Shown here piece after piece: positions 16,367 through 26,507 of a stretch of 64,000 bases of DNA. Both the position numbers and the translations under genes were made by a program. The DNA is from CATQHW01 sp965243545. GTDB lineage: Bacteria > Spirochaetota > Spirochaetia > SZUA-6 > Bin103. The notes under the pieces were generated by a model. The model was not told the DNA's origin. It did not search any database and worked only from the letters and a program-made list of their open reading frames with translations. The stretch spans positions 4,340,001 to 4,404,000 of the forward strand of contig OZ251573.1 of NCBI GenBank assembly GCA_965243545.1, written 5' to 3'. How positions within the stretch are numbered: the stretch's first letter is position 1; every line of letters starts with the position of its first letter.

Positions 16367-17960
16367 TTACATGCCCCACACCGTGATCGGCGGGCCGGCG
16401 CCGGCGGGTTTACGGCGGAACAGTTTCTGCTCCCACGGCCGGTCCGGGGCGCGGTCAAAGATCACCAAGTGCCCTTCGGCGGCGCCGCAACGGTCCAGGT
16501 AGGCGCGGGTCTGTTTGAGCCCATCCTCAATGGTCTGCTCCAGGCTGCGGTGCAGCACCTTGCACTCGATCACCATCTTGCGCTGCCGGCCGGCCGGCAG
16601 CGCGGCGGCCGGCCACACGATCAGCAGGTCGGTGCGCATCCGGCCCAGGCCGTATTCCCGTTCGATTCTGCCGCCGCTGTTGACGATGCGCTGCAGGAAC
16701 GCCTGCAGCAGCAGCTGCGGACCCGCTTCCCGGTATTGGAAGCGTTCGATCCAGTGTTCGGAGTGTTCGCGAAAGAACCCTTGGAACGCGCCAAGCAGGT
16801 CGGCCAGCACCAGGTTGCCATCCGCGTCCAGGTACCAGGCGGGGTCATGCGTCAGCGTTTCCTGCGTGCCCCAGGTGAGGTCGCGCGGGATCACCTCGCG
16901 GTAGATCGGGTTGGCGATGCGCACCGGCGCGTCGCGGGCGACCAGACCCAGGTCGCGCACGTACTGCAGGTCGTCGGGGCGGAACGCGGTCGGAGTGTCG
17001 GCGCCGATCAGCAGCGGGGCGATGATTCCGTGCACGCGCTCCTCCTGCAGCTTGTCGGTGAGCTGATCGAGGTGCGTGTCGCGGCGCAGGATGATCTGCT
17101 CGCGCGCCTGCCGGATCGCTTCCGCGGTGAGCGGGCGGCTGCGGTCCAGGCCGGCCGGGTCTTCGAAGCACGCCTGGTCAGCGAGCGCGTTCACCAGCCA
17201 CGGCTGCCCCTGCGTCAGCTCCCACACCTGATCCAACGCCTCCGCGGTCCACCGCTGGCCGGTTTCGGCGGTGTGCTGGTTCAGCAGCGCGCGCTTCGGC
17301 TTCGGAAAAATCGCCCAGACGCAGCGACTTGGCCTTGACGTTGAAGGCGCTGCCGCCGGTGACGATGGCGTTGTCTCTGGTCGAGCGGATGCGGTAGTCG
17401 CGCACGTCGCGCACCCCGCACAGAATCACGCTCTGCGGGAATCCGGCCGGCCGGTCGTCGTAGCGGGCGCGCAACTGGCGCAGCACCGACAGCAGCGTGT
17501 CGCCGATCAGGGCGTCGATCTCGTCGATCAGCAGCACCAGCGGCGTGGGGTCCGCTTGCGCCCAGCGCGCGAGCACCCCCTGCAGCGCCCCGTCGGGGCC
17601 GCGGGAAGCCAGCACGTCCGGCCAGAGGCCGGCCAGCGATTCGTCGCCCAGAGTGGCGTGCGCCCGGTCCGCCAGCTCGCCGAGAATGGAGCGCATCGCC
17701 CGCTCCGTGTCCTCGCGGGACGCTTGGCCCGCCTCCACGTTGACGTAGACGCACCGGTAGGCGCCTTCGGCGCCGCCGTTGAGCAGGTCGCGGAGCGCCA
17801 GCAGGGCAGATGTCTTGCCGGTCTGGCGCGGCGCGTGCAGCACGAAGTAGCGCTTTTTCCGAATGAGGGTGAGCAGTTCGCCCTGTTTCATTCGGCTCAG
17901 CGGCGGGATGCAGTAGTGCTCGTCCGGCATCATCGGACCGGCGGTGTTGAAGAAGCGCAT
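16367..17960 (-). pseudogene. AAA ATPase with C-terminal PD-(D/E)xK nuclease domain, frameshifted
   Basis: Two overlapping frames together encode one recognisable protein of about 530 residues. The first (from ATG 17960) starts MRFFNTAGPMMPDEHY and has Walker A APRQTGKTSAL (near 43) and Walker B VLLIDEIDAL (near 143). After DFSEAEARA the frame goes wrong, while the next frame continues with LLNQHTAETGQRW, LTQGQPWLVNALA and ends in a nuclease-like domain (RTDLLIVWP then MVIECKVL). The switch lies in the GC run at about 17287-17294, consistent with one extra or two missing bases. The cause may be a real mutation, ribosomal frameshifting or a base-calling error. It lies 5 bp after the LapA-like gene. 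Confidence 0.8.
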
Positions 17961-17965
17961 CGCGG

Positions 17966-18355
17966 CTATTTCGCCCGTTCACGCCGCCGGCGGCGCGGCT
18001 TTCGCTTGCCGCCGCGGCGCCCGGTTTCCGGCGGCCCGGCCGGTAACGGGGCGTCCCGGGGCGGCGCGATGGCGCGGGCCGGTTCCTGGCCGGGCGGGCG
18101 CTCCTGCGACTCCTGGACGGCGCCGGCGGGCTGCCGGTCCTTCCGGGCGCGCGGATGGCGCCGGCCTATGGTGAATGGCAGCATGGTGAGCGCGCCGGCG
18201 ATGAAGGCGACCAGCAGCGCCAGGAAGACCGGCACCTGCTCCAGCTGCAGGCCGCGCAACACGAACGAGAACGACGCCCGGTTCTCCAGGTTGGCGGCCA
18301 GCAGCACCACCACCAGGGCCAGCACGACCAGGAACAGCAGCATGCGCCACGGCAT
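17966..18355 (-). CDS. LapA-domain (DUF1049) small membrane protein
   Basis: A 129-residue protein with two membrane segments (LLFLVVLALVVVLLAANLE near 6-24 and VPVFLALLVAFIAGALTMLPF near 41-61) separated by NRASFSFVLRGLQLEQ, the usual LapA/DUF1049 layout. The C-terminal 60 residues are hydrophilic and end in an Arg/Lys-rich tail. LapA proteins in other bacteria act in lipopolysaccharide assembly; that role here is inference. A GGGGG ribosome site precedes ATG 18355. It is the first gene of a two-gene unit with the broken ATPase. Confidence 0.7.
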   Translation of the reverse strand: MPWRMLLFLVVLALVVVLLAANLENRASFSFVLRGLQLEQVPVFLALLVAFIAGALTMLPFTIGRRHPRARKDRQPAGAVQESQERPPGQEPARAIAPPRDAPLPAGPPETGRRGGKRKPRRRRRERAK

Positions 18356-18458
18356 GTCCCCCTACCCCGCCTCCGGCCCGCGCCGGTCCCGTCTTGATCC
18401 CACGGGGCCGATTATGCCACAGACCGGCGTCCGGTCGCCGCCGGCCGGCGGTCAGGCG

Positions 18459-18464
18459 TATGAT
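18459..18464 (+). promoter_or_regulatory. Candidate -10 box (leaderless start) for bshB1
   Basis: TATGAT lies 8 bp before ATG 18473, and no Shine-Dalgarno sequence is present. Confidence 0.4.
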
Positions 18465-18472
18465 GCGAGCCG

Positions 18473-19195
18473 ATGTCACTGGACGTGCTGGCGGTCTGCG
18501 CGCATCCCGATGACGCCGAGCTCACCTGCGCCGGGCTGCTGCTGCGCGCCAAGGCCGGCGGCGCCGCGATCGGCGTCTGCGACCTGACCCGCGGCGAGGC
18601 GGGCACGCGCGGCACCGCCGCCGAGCGGGACCGGGAAGCGGCCGCCGCGGCCGCGGTGCTGGGACTCGACGAACGGATCAACCTGGAGATACCCGACGGG
18701 GCGGTCACCTGCACGCTCGCCAACCGCGTGCGGCTGGTCGAAGTGATCCGCGCGCACCGGCCCCGCCTGCTGGTCGCCCCGTACTGGGAGGATCACCATC
18801 CCGACCACGCCAACGCCAGCCTGCTGGCCAAGGAGGCGTGGTGGTTCGCCGGGGTCGGCAAACATCCCGGCGGCGGCGCGCCGCACCGGCCGGAAGCGAT
18901 GCTCCACTACATGAGCCGCTATCAGTTCCGTCCGTCGCTGGTGGTCGACGTGAGCGAGCACTGGGAGCGCAAGCGGCAAGCCGCCGCCTGCTACCGGTCG
19001 CAGCTCCATGACCCGCGCCGGGGCGGGCCGGAGACCGTCATCTCCTCGCCCGGTTACCTGGAGGCGTGGGAGGGCCGGCACCGCTACTACGGTTCGCTGA
19101 TCGGCGTCGACTACGGCGAACCGTACCTGATGCGCGGGCCGGTGCCGGTCGGCGACCCGATGGCGCTTGCCTTCGGCCGCCGGGCCATGCTGTAG
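18473..19195 (+). CDS. bshB1: Bacillithiol biosynthesis deacetylase BshB1 (PIG-L family)
   Basis: A 240-residue zinc deacetylase that converts GlcNAc-malate to GlcN-malate, the second step of bacillithiol synthesis. Zinc-site motifs AHPDDAEL (residues 9-16) and HHPDHANA (near 107) are present. The segments DLTRGEAGTRGT and MLHYMSRYQFRPSLVVDVSEHW are specific to the BshB1 branch of the family. The other pathway genes, bshA and bshC, lie 37-40 kb away in this window, so the whole pathway is encoded here but split. The stop is followed by the FMN riboswitch leader. Confidence 0.93.
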   Translation: MSLDVLAVCAHPDDAELTCAGLLLRAKAGGAAIGVCDLTRGEAGTRGTAAERDREAAAAAAVLGLDERINLEIPDGAVTCTLANRVRLVEVIRAHRPRLLVAPYWEDHHPDHANASLLAKEAWWFAGVGKHPGGGAPHRPEAMLHYMSRYQFRPSLVVDVSEHWERKRQAAACYRSQLHDPRRGGPETVISSPGYLEAWEGRHRYYGSLIGVDYGEPYLMRGPVPVGDPMALAFGRRAML

Positions 19196-19273
19196 GGCCC
19201 GCGGCCGCGAACGCCGGGCAGCGCCCGCGTTTGACACCGGCGCCGGCCGGCGGTAACGTTTCGGCCGGAGACA

Positions 19274-19416
19274 GAACTTCGGGGCATGGTGCGGCGCCTT
19301 TGACCGGCGCCTATTCCAGACCGACGGTGACAGCCCGTGAGCCTGCGCCCGCACGGGCGTGAGCATGAACCGGTGGAATTCCGGTGCCGACGGTACAGTC
19401 CGGATGGGAGAAGTTC
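19274..19416 (+). promoter_or_regulatory. FMN riboswitch (RFN element)
   Basis: The 312-bp gap before ribD contains a full RFN element. P1 is formed by GAACTTC (19274-19280) and GAAGTTC (19410-19416). Conserved blocks include CGGGGCATGGTG, GACCGACGGTGACAGCCCG, and CCGGTGGAATTCCGGTGCCGACGGTACAGTCCGGATGGGAGAA (written in sections: CCGGTGGAATTCC, GCCGACGGTACAGTCC, GGATGGGAGAA). It binds FMN and turns off the riboflavin operon. The expression platform lies between 19417 and 19508; a GC-rich stem around 19430-19480 could be a terminator or ribosome-site sequesterer. Confidence 0.96.
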
Positions 19417-19508
19417 GAGCCGGCGGAAGGCCCGCGTGCGTCCTGCGCGCGCCGGGGTCCGGCCCGCTTCTTGGCTAACGCGCGGCCCCCGGACAAACAC
19501 AAAGGCTG

Positions 19509-20741
19509 ATGGATGACCACGAGGGGCCGATGCGGAGGGTGCTGGAGCTGGCCCGGCGGGGGCAGTGGCGCACCTCTCCCAATCCGCTCACCGGCGCCGT
19601 GGTGGTCCGCGGCGGCCGCGTCATCGGCGAAGGTCACCTCAACGAACGGGGCGATCATGCGGAGGCGGTCGCGCTCGACCGAGCCGCGCTTGCGGGCGGC
19701 GCCGCCGGCGCCACGCTCTACACCAACCTGGAGCCGTGCTGCTGGAGCGGAGTCGGCAAGCACACGCCGCCGTGCGCGCAGCGGATCATCCGCGAAGGGG
19801 TGCGCCGGGTGGTGATCGCGACGGCCGACCCGCACCCCAAGGTCGACGGCGCCGGAGCCGGCATGCTGCGCGCCGCCGGGATCGAGGTCGTGGAGGGGGT
19901 GCTGGAGGAAGAGGCCGCGCGCCTCAACGCCGTGCACTTCAAGTTCCACCGCACCGGCCTGCCGTTCGTCACCCTCAAGATCGCCCAGTCGATCGACGGC
20001 CGGATCGCCGCCGGCGGCGGCGATTCGCGCTGGATCACCGACCGCGACGCGCGCGTGATGACCCACCGGCTGCGCGCCGGCCACGACGCCATCATGGTCG
20101 GCGTCGGCACCGCGCTGGCCGACGATCCCGAGTTGACCGTGCGCCTGACCGCGCCGTTGCGCGACCGCCAGCCGCTGCCGGTGGTCGTCGACTCGACGTT
20201 GCGCCTGCCGCCGGGGGCGCGGCTGGCGGCAGGCGAACGCCGGCCGCTGGTCTTTACCACCGGCCGGCACGACCGCCGCGCCCGGGCCGCGCTGGAGCGC
20301 GCCGGCGCGCGGGTGGCGGTGACCGGCGCCGCCGGCGGCGGGCGGGTGGCGCTGGACCAGGCGCTGGCCGCCCTGGCGGCGGCGGGCGTCACCTCGGTGC
20401 TGGTGGAGGGCGGCGCGGCGCTGCACACCGCGATGATCCGGCAGCGGCTGTTCGACAAGCTGGTGGTGGTGGTGGCGCCGATCGTCATAGGCGCCGGCGT
20501 CGACGCGGTCGGCGACCTCGGCGCCGCCCGGCTGGCCGACGCGTTGCGCCTGGAGCGCGTCAGCCACCGGCGGATCAACGATCAGGCGGTCATCACCGGG
20601 TACCGCTCACTCGCCGCCACGCTCGGGGAAATCGGCGCGCTGGGACACGGCGCGCAGGGACGCGCCGGCGCGCTCGGACACGGCGGCGGCCCGGCGCCCG
20701 GCGCGCAACGGCAGGAGGCTGGATGTTCAGCGGTATCGTAG
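19509..20741 (+). CDS. ribD: Bifunctional riboflavin pyrimidine deaminase/reductase RibD
   Basis: A 410-residue enzyme carrying out steps two and three of riboflavin synthesis. The N-terminal deaminase domain (1 to about 145) has the zinc motif HAEAVAL (near 56) and EPCCWSGVGKHTPPC (near 78). The C-terminal reductase domain (about 150-365) has TLKIAQSIDGRIAAGGGDSRWIT and SVLVEGGAALHTAMI. A Gly/His-rich tail of about 45 residues after ITGYRSL contains a duplicated GALGHG. The start ATG 19509 follows AAAGG; an alternative ATG at 19530 is less consistent with the family. The end overlaps the next gene by 19 bp. Confidence 0.95.
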   Translation: MDDHEGPMRRVLELARRGQWRTSPNPLTGAVVVRGGRVIGEGHLNERGDHAEAVALDRAALAGGAAGATLYTNLEPCCWSGVGKHTPPCAQRIIREGVRRVVIATADPHPKVDGAGAGMLRAAGIEVVEGVLEEEAARLNAVHFKFHRTGLPFVTLKIAQSIDGRIAAGGGDSRWITDRDARVMTHRLRAGHDAIMVGVGTALADDPELTVRLTAPLRDRQPLPVVVDSTLRLPPGARLAAGERRPLVFTTGRHDRRARAALERAGARVAVTGAAGGGRVALDQALAALAAAGVTSVLVEGGAALHTAMIRQRLFDKLVVVVAPIVIGAGVDAVGDLGAARLADALRLERVSHRRINDQAVITGYRSLAATLGEIGALGHGAQGRAGALGHGGGPAPGAQRQEAGCSAVS

Positions 20742-21970
20742 AGGAGGTGGGGGTGGTGACCGCCCTGACCCGGCCCGCTCCGGACGCGGCGCGCATGACC
20801 ATAGGCGCCCGCGCGGTGCTGGCCGGCGCCGAGGTCGGCGCGTCGATCGCCGTGGACGGGGTCTGCCAGACGGTGACCGCCGCCGGCGGCGGGACGTTCA
20901 CCATCGACAGCGTCGGCGCCACCCTGCGCAAGACCACGCTCGGTTCGTTCGCGGTCGGCCGGCGCGTCAACCTGGAGCGTCCGTTGGGGTACGGCGACCG
21001 CGTCGACGGCCATCTGGTGCAGGGCCACGTCAACGACACCGGCACGGTCACCCGGTGGCAGACACTGGGCGCGGCGCGCTGGCTGGAGGTGCGCCTGCCG
21101 CCGGCCCTGTTGCCGTACGTCGTCCCGGAAGGGTCTATCGCCATCGACGGGGTCAGCCTTACGGTCGCCGGTCTGCGGGATGACCGCGCCGGCTTTTCGA
21201 TCATCCCGCACACCGCGCGCGCGACCGCGCTGACCGACCGGCGGGTGGGCGAACCGGTCAACGTCGAGGTCGACGTGATCGCCAAGTACGTGGAGCGGCT
21301 CGCCGGCCCGCACCGGCCACGCGGCCGGACATCTGACGGCGGAGCGGGCGCATCTGACGGCGGCGGGGAGCCGGTCCGCGCCATGGCCGGGGTCGACCGG
21401 GCGGCGCAGGCTATCGCCGGCGGCGGGATGGTGCTGATGATCGACGACGCCGACCGGGAGAACGAGGGCGACCTGGTGGCCGCCGCGGCGTTGATCACGC
21501 CGCGCACCGTCACCCACATGCTGCGGCAGGCCAGCGGCCTATTGTGCGCGGCGATCACCGCCGAGCGGGCCGAGCGCCTGCAGCTTGCGCCGATGGCGGC
21601 CGTGAACACGGCGTTGCACGGCACGCGGTTCACGGTGTCAGTCGACGTGGTGCGCGGCGCCACCACCGGCGAGTCGGCGCACGACCGCGCCGCCACGTTG
21701 CGGGCGCTCGCCGATCCGCAGGCTGCGCCGGCCGACTTTGCCCGTCCCGGCCACGTCTTTCCGCTGGTCGCCGATCCGGGCGGGGTCGCCGCCCGCCCCG
21801 GCCACACCGAGGCGGCGGTGGAGCTGGCGGCGCGCGCCGGGCTGCCGCCGGCGGCGGCGATCTGCCCGGTGCTCGACGACGACGGCGGCATGGCGGGCCG
21901 CGCCGGCCTGTCGCGGCTGGCCACGCGCCTCGGCGTGCCGATGCTGCACGTCGCCCAACTCGCCTCATGA
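20723..21970 (+). CDS. ribE-ribB: Fusion of riboflavin synthase (RibE) and DHBP synthase (RibB)
   Basis: A 415-residue protein with two complete enzymes. Residues 1 to about 195 are riboflavin synthase alpha: MFSGIVEEVG start, two lumazine-binding repeats, LVQGHVNDTGTV and GSIAIDGVSLTV. After a Gly/Ser/Asp-rich linker with a repeated TSDGGAG-like unit, residues about 212-415 are 3,4-dihydroxy-2-butanone-4-phosphate synthase with DDADRENEGDLV, MLRQASGLLCAAI and ARPGHTEAAVELA. RibB is normally fused to RibA (GTP cyclohydrolase II) rather than to riboflavin synthase, and no RibA domain is present here. AGGAGG at 20713-20718 is the ribosome site. The stop overlaps ribH (ATGA). Confidence 0.93.
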   Translation: MFSGIVEEVGVVTALTRPAPDAARMTIGARAVLAGAEVGASIAVDGVCQTVTAAGGGTFTIDSVGATLRKTTLGSFAVGRRVNLERPLGYGDRVDGHLVQGHVNDTGTVTRWQTLGAARWLEVRLPPALLPYVVPEGSIAIDGVSLTVAGLRDDRAGFSIIPHTARATALTDRRVGEPVNVEVDVIAKYVERLAGPHRPRGRTSDGGAGASDGGGEPVRAMAGVDRAAQAIAGGGMVLMIDDADRENEGDLVAAAALITPRTVTHMLRQASGLLCAAITAERAERLQLAPMAAVNTALHGTRFTVSVDVVRGATTGESAHDRAATLRALADPQAAPADFARPGHVFPLVADPGGVAARPGHTEAAVELAARAGLPPAAAICPVLDDDGGMAGRAGLSRLATRLGVPMLHVAQLAS

Positions 21971-22461
21971 ACGGGCCGGCTTCCGTGAAGGCCGCCGCGC
22001 AGGCTCCGCCGGCCGTGCTGGACGGCGCCGGCCGGCGCTTCGCCATCGCCGCCGCCCGCTACAACCACCGGATCACCCGGCGGCTGGTCGACGGCGCGCT
22101 GGCCGCGCTGGCCGAACACGGCGTCGGCGGCGGCGACGTACGGGTGACGTGGGTCCCCGGATCGTTCGAGCTGCCGCTGGCCGCGCAACGGCTGGCGCAG
22201 ACCGGCGAGGTGAGCGCCGTCATCTGCGTCGGCTGCGTCATCAAGGGCGAAACCCGGCACGACGAGCTGGTGGCGCACGCGGTCGCCGCCGGCATCACGC
22301 AGGTGGCGCTGGCCACCGGCGTGCCGGTCCTGTTCGGCGTGGTGAGCGCCAACGATCACCGGCAGGCGATGGCGCGCGCCGGCGGCGCCGTGAACCGCGG
22401 GCGCGAAGCGGCGCTCGCCGCGTTGGAGATGGCCGCCGGGGGCGGCGTTGCAAAGCCGTGA
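21967..22461 (+). CDS. ribH: 6,7-dimethyl-8-ribityllumazine synthase RibH
   Basis: A 164-residue lumazine synthase, the step before riboflavin synthase, normally forming a 60-mer or decamer. RFAIAAARYNHRITRRLVDGAL, VTWVPGSFELPLAAQRLA, CVIKGETRHDELVA and VPVLFGVVSANDHRQAMARAG are family blocks. The catalytic His loop usually reads GETPHFDYV and here reads GETRHDELV, retaining the His. It starts in a 4-bp ATGA overlap with the ribE-ribB fusion and ends in a GTGA overlap with the DtxR-family gene. Confidence 0.94.
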   Translation: MNGPASVKAAAQAPPAVLDGAGRRFAIAAARYNHRITRRLVDGALAALAEHGVGGGDVRVTWVPGSFELPLAAQRLAQTGEVSAVICVGCVIKGETRHDELVAHAVAAGITQVALATGVPVLFGVVSANDHRQAMARAGGAVNRGREAALAALEMAAGGGVAKP

Positions 22462-23141
22462 GCGCCTATTCCAGCACGGTCGAAAACTACGTCAAGACGA
22501 TCTACCTGCACCATCGCGAGCGGCCGGGCGGGTTTCTGCCGATGGGCCGCATCGCCGAGGCGATGGAGGTTTCGCCCGGCGCCGCCACGTCGATGATGAA
22601 GACCCTGGCCGGACTCGGCTTGATCGAATACGAACCGCGCAACGGCGGCCGCCTCACCGCGCCCGGCGAGTCGCTGGCGCTCGACGTCCTGCGCCGCCAC
22701 CGGCTGGTGGAGCTGTTCCTGGTGGAGGTGCTCGGTCTGGACTGGTCGGAAGTCCACCGCGAAGCCGACAGCCTGGAGCACGCCATCTCGGACATGGTGC
22801 TCGACCGCATCGACCGGCTGCTGGACCATCCCACCGTCGACCCGCACGGCGACCCGATCCCGACCCACCGGGGGCAGATCGACCAGACCGTCTTCGGCAG
22901 CCTGATGGAGCAGCCCGAACGGGTGGAGCTGCGCGTCGAGCGGGTGACCGATCAGGACCCGGAGTTCCTGCAGTTCGTGCACCGCAACGGTCTGCACCCC
23001 GGCAACCCGGTCACGGTCGAATCGATCGATCGCGCCGCCGACGCGGTGACGCTCCGCACCGGCAACGGCGCCGCCACCATCGGCACGCAGGCCGCTTCCA
23101 AGATCCTGGCCCGGCCGGTCAGCCGACCCGGACCGGCGTGA
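22458..23141 (+). CDS. DtxR/MntR-family metal-dependent repressor
   Basis: A 227-residue regulator: an N-terminal winged helix (TVENYVKTIYLHHRE, RIAEAMEVSPGAATSMMKTLAGLGLIEYEP), a metal-binding dimerisation domain (RRHRLVELFLVEVLGLDWSEVHREADSLEHAIS, D/E/H rich, about 75-140), and a C-terminal FeoA/SH3-like domain (about 150-222). It should sense Fe(II) or Mn(II). It starts with GTG in a GTGA overlap with ribH, so it is co-translated with the riboflavin operon and lies downstream of the FMN riboswitch. This links flavin supply to metal regulation. It is convergent with hisD, 21 bp away. Confidence 0.9.
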   Translation: MSAYSSTVENYVKTIYLHHRERPGGFLPMGRIAEAMEVSPGAATSMMKTLAGLGLIEYEPRNGGRLTAPGESLALDVLRRHRLVELFLVEVLGLDWSEVHREADSLEHAISDMVLDRIDRLLDHPTVDPHGDPIPTHRGQIDQTVFGSLMEQPERVELRVERVTDQDPEFLQFVHRNGLHPGNPVTVESIDRAADAVTLRTGNGAATIGTQAASKILARPVSRPGPA

Positions 23142-23162
23142 GCCGGCCCGGATAGACGCCGG

Positions 23163-24489
23163 TCAGCCGCCGCGCAGGCGGACGCTGGCGGCGTGCGCGT
23201 CGAGGCCCTCCGCCTCCGCCAGCGCGGCTATGTCGTCGATCGCCTGCCGCGGCAGCCCGCGCGGGTACTCCTCCACGCTGGCGCGGCGCAGGAACGTGTA
23301 GACGCTCACGCCCGACGAGAACCGCGCGGTGGAGCCGGTCGGCAGGCAGTGGCTGGGGCCCGCGTAGTAGTCGCCGCTCGCCACCGGCGCGCCGCCCAGA
23401 AAGTAGGCGCCGGCGTTGCGCACGCGGCCGAGCGCGGCGTGCGGGTCGGCGACCGCCAGCACGGCGTGCTCGGGGGCTATGCGGTTCATGATCGCGTACG
23501 CCTCGTCGTCGTCGGCGGCCAGCACGAAGGCGGTGAAGTCGCGCAGCCCGCGCTCGATCGCCTGCCGCCGGCCGCGTTCCTGCAGCTGGCGCTCCACGGC
23601 CGAGCGGACGCGGTCCGGGACGCCGGCGTCCGCCGAAACCACGAACGCCGCGCCGGGGTCGTGCTCCAGCTGCGCCAGGACGTCGGCGGCGATCCACGCC
23701 GGGTCGGCCGACCGGTCGGCCAGCACCGCGATCTCGCTCGGCCCGTACAGGCCGTCGACGCCGACCATGCCGAACAGCTGCCGTTTCGCTTCCTGCACGT
23801 AGACGCTGCCGGGGCCGGCCAGGAAGTCGACCGCCGCCACGGTCTGCGTGCCGAACGCGAGCGCCGCCGCGGCGTGGCTGCCGCCGATGCAGTACACCTC
23901 GTCGATGCCGAGCAGGTGCGCGGCGGCCAGCACGCTGTCGGCGATCCCGTGCGGTCCGGCGCCGCGGCCGGCGTCGGGCGGCGGCGTGGCCGCGCAGATG
24001 CGCTCCACTCCCGCCGCCTGCGCCGGAACCGCCAGCATGATCAGCGTCGACGGATAGGCGGCGCGGCCGCCGGGGACCAGCAGCCCCGCCGAGCCGACCG
24101 GCTCGAAACGGAGGCCGAGGCGCGCTCCGTCCAGATCGGCCGCCGGCGGCGCGGCCGGCGCTACGTGTTCCTGGTAGCGCCGCACGTGGTCGATGGCGCG
24201 ACGCATGGCGGCGCGCAACCGCGGAGAGATGCGATCGGCGGCGGCGCGGATGGCGTGCGGCGGCACGCGCAGCCGGGACGCATCGAACGCCGGATCGCTG
24301 AACGAGCGCACGTGCTCCACCAGGGCGGCGTCTCCGCCGCGCCGCACCGCGGCCACGAATCCGGCCACCGCGGCGCTGAGCGCGGGGTCGCCGCCCACCG
24401 CTCCGGCGATCCGTTCCAGCAATGCATCGAACCGGCGCCGATCGGCCGGATCGGCGTAGATCAGCGCCGGCAGGCGCCCCCGGTCCGGT

Positions 24490-24497
<8 letters not shown>
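23163..24497 (-). CDS. hisD: Histidinol dehydrogenase
   Basis: A 444-residue zinc enzyme for the last two steps of histidine synthesis. Zinc ligands are visible in AQLEHDP (Gln and His, near 285), SGDYYAGPSHCLPT (Asp, near 385) and EGLDAHAAS (His, near 433); RIAPEHAVL is also typical. No other histidine-synthesis gene is in the window. Its start overlaps the end of the sigma-54 response regulator gene by 8 bp, so it sits at the end of that transcription unit. HisD-like enzymes exist that oxidise other alcohols, but the residues seen here fit true HisD. Confidence 0.9.
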
Positions 24498-26451
<1,954 letters not shown>

Positions 26452-26454
26452 GCG

Positions 26455-26474
26455 CCCCCCCCCCCCCCCCCCCC
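26455..26474 (-). repeat. 20-nt homopolymer tract (G20 on the coding strand) serving as ribosome site
   Basis: Uninterrupted C20 on the plus strand, G20 in the response-regulator mRNA, ending 3 nt before ATG 26451 and beginning 33 nt after the Calx-beta stop. No other ribosome site is available, so the tract itself should pair with 16S rRNA. Length change would alter translation of the regulator rather than its reading frame. Confidence 0.8.
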
Positions 26475-26507
26475 GGCCACCGTTCCGCCTGGCCGCCGGC
26501 GCGGCGC

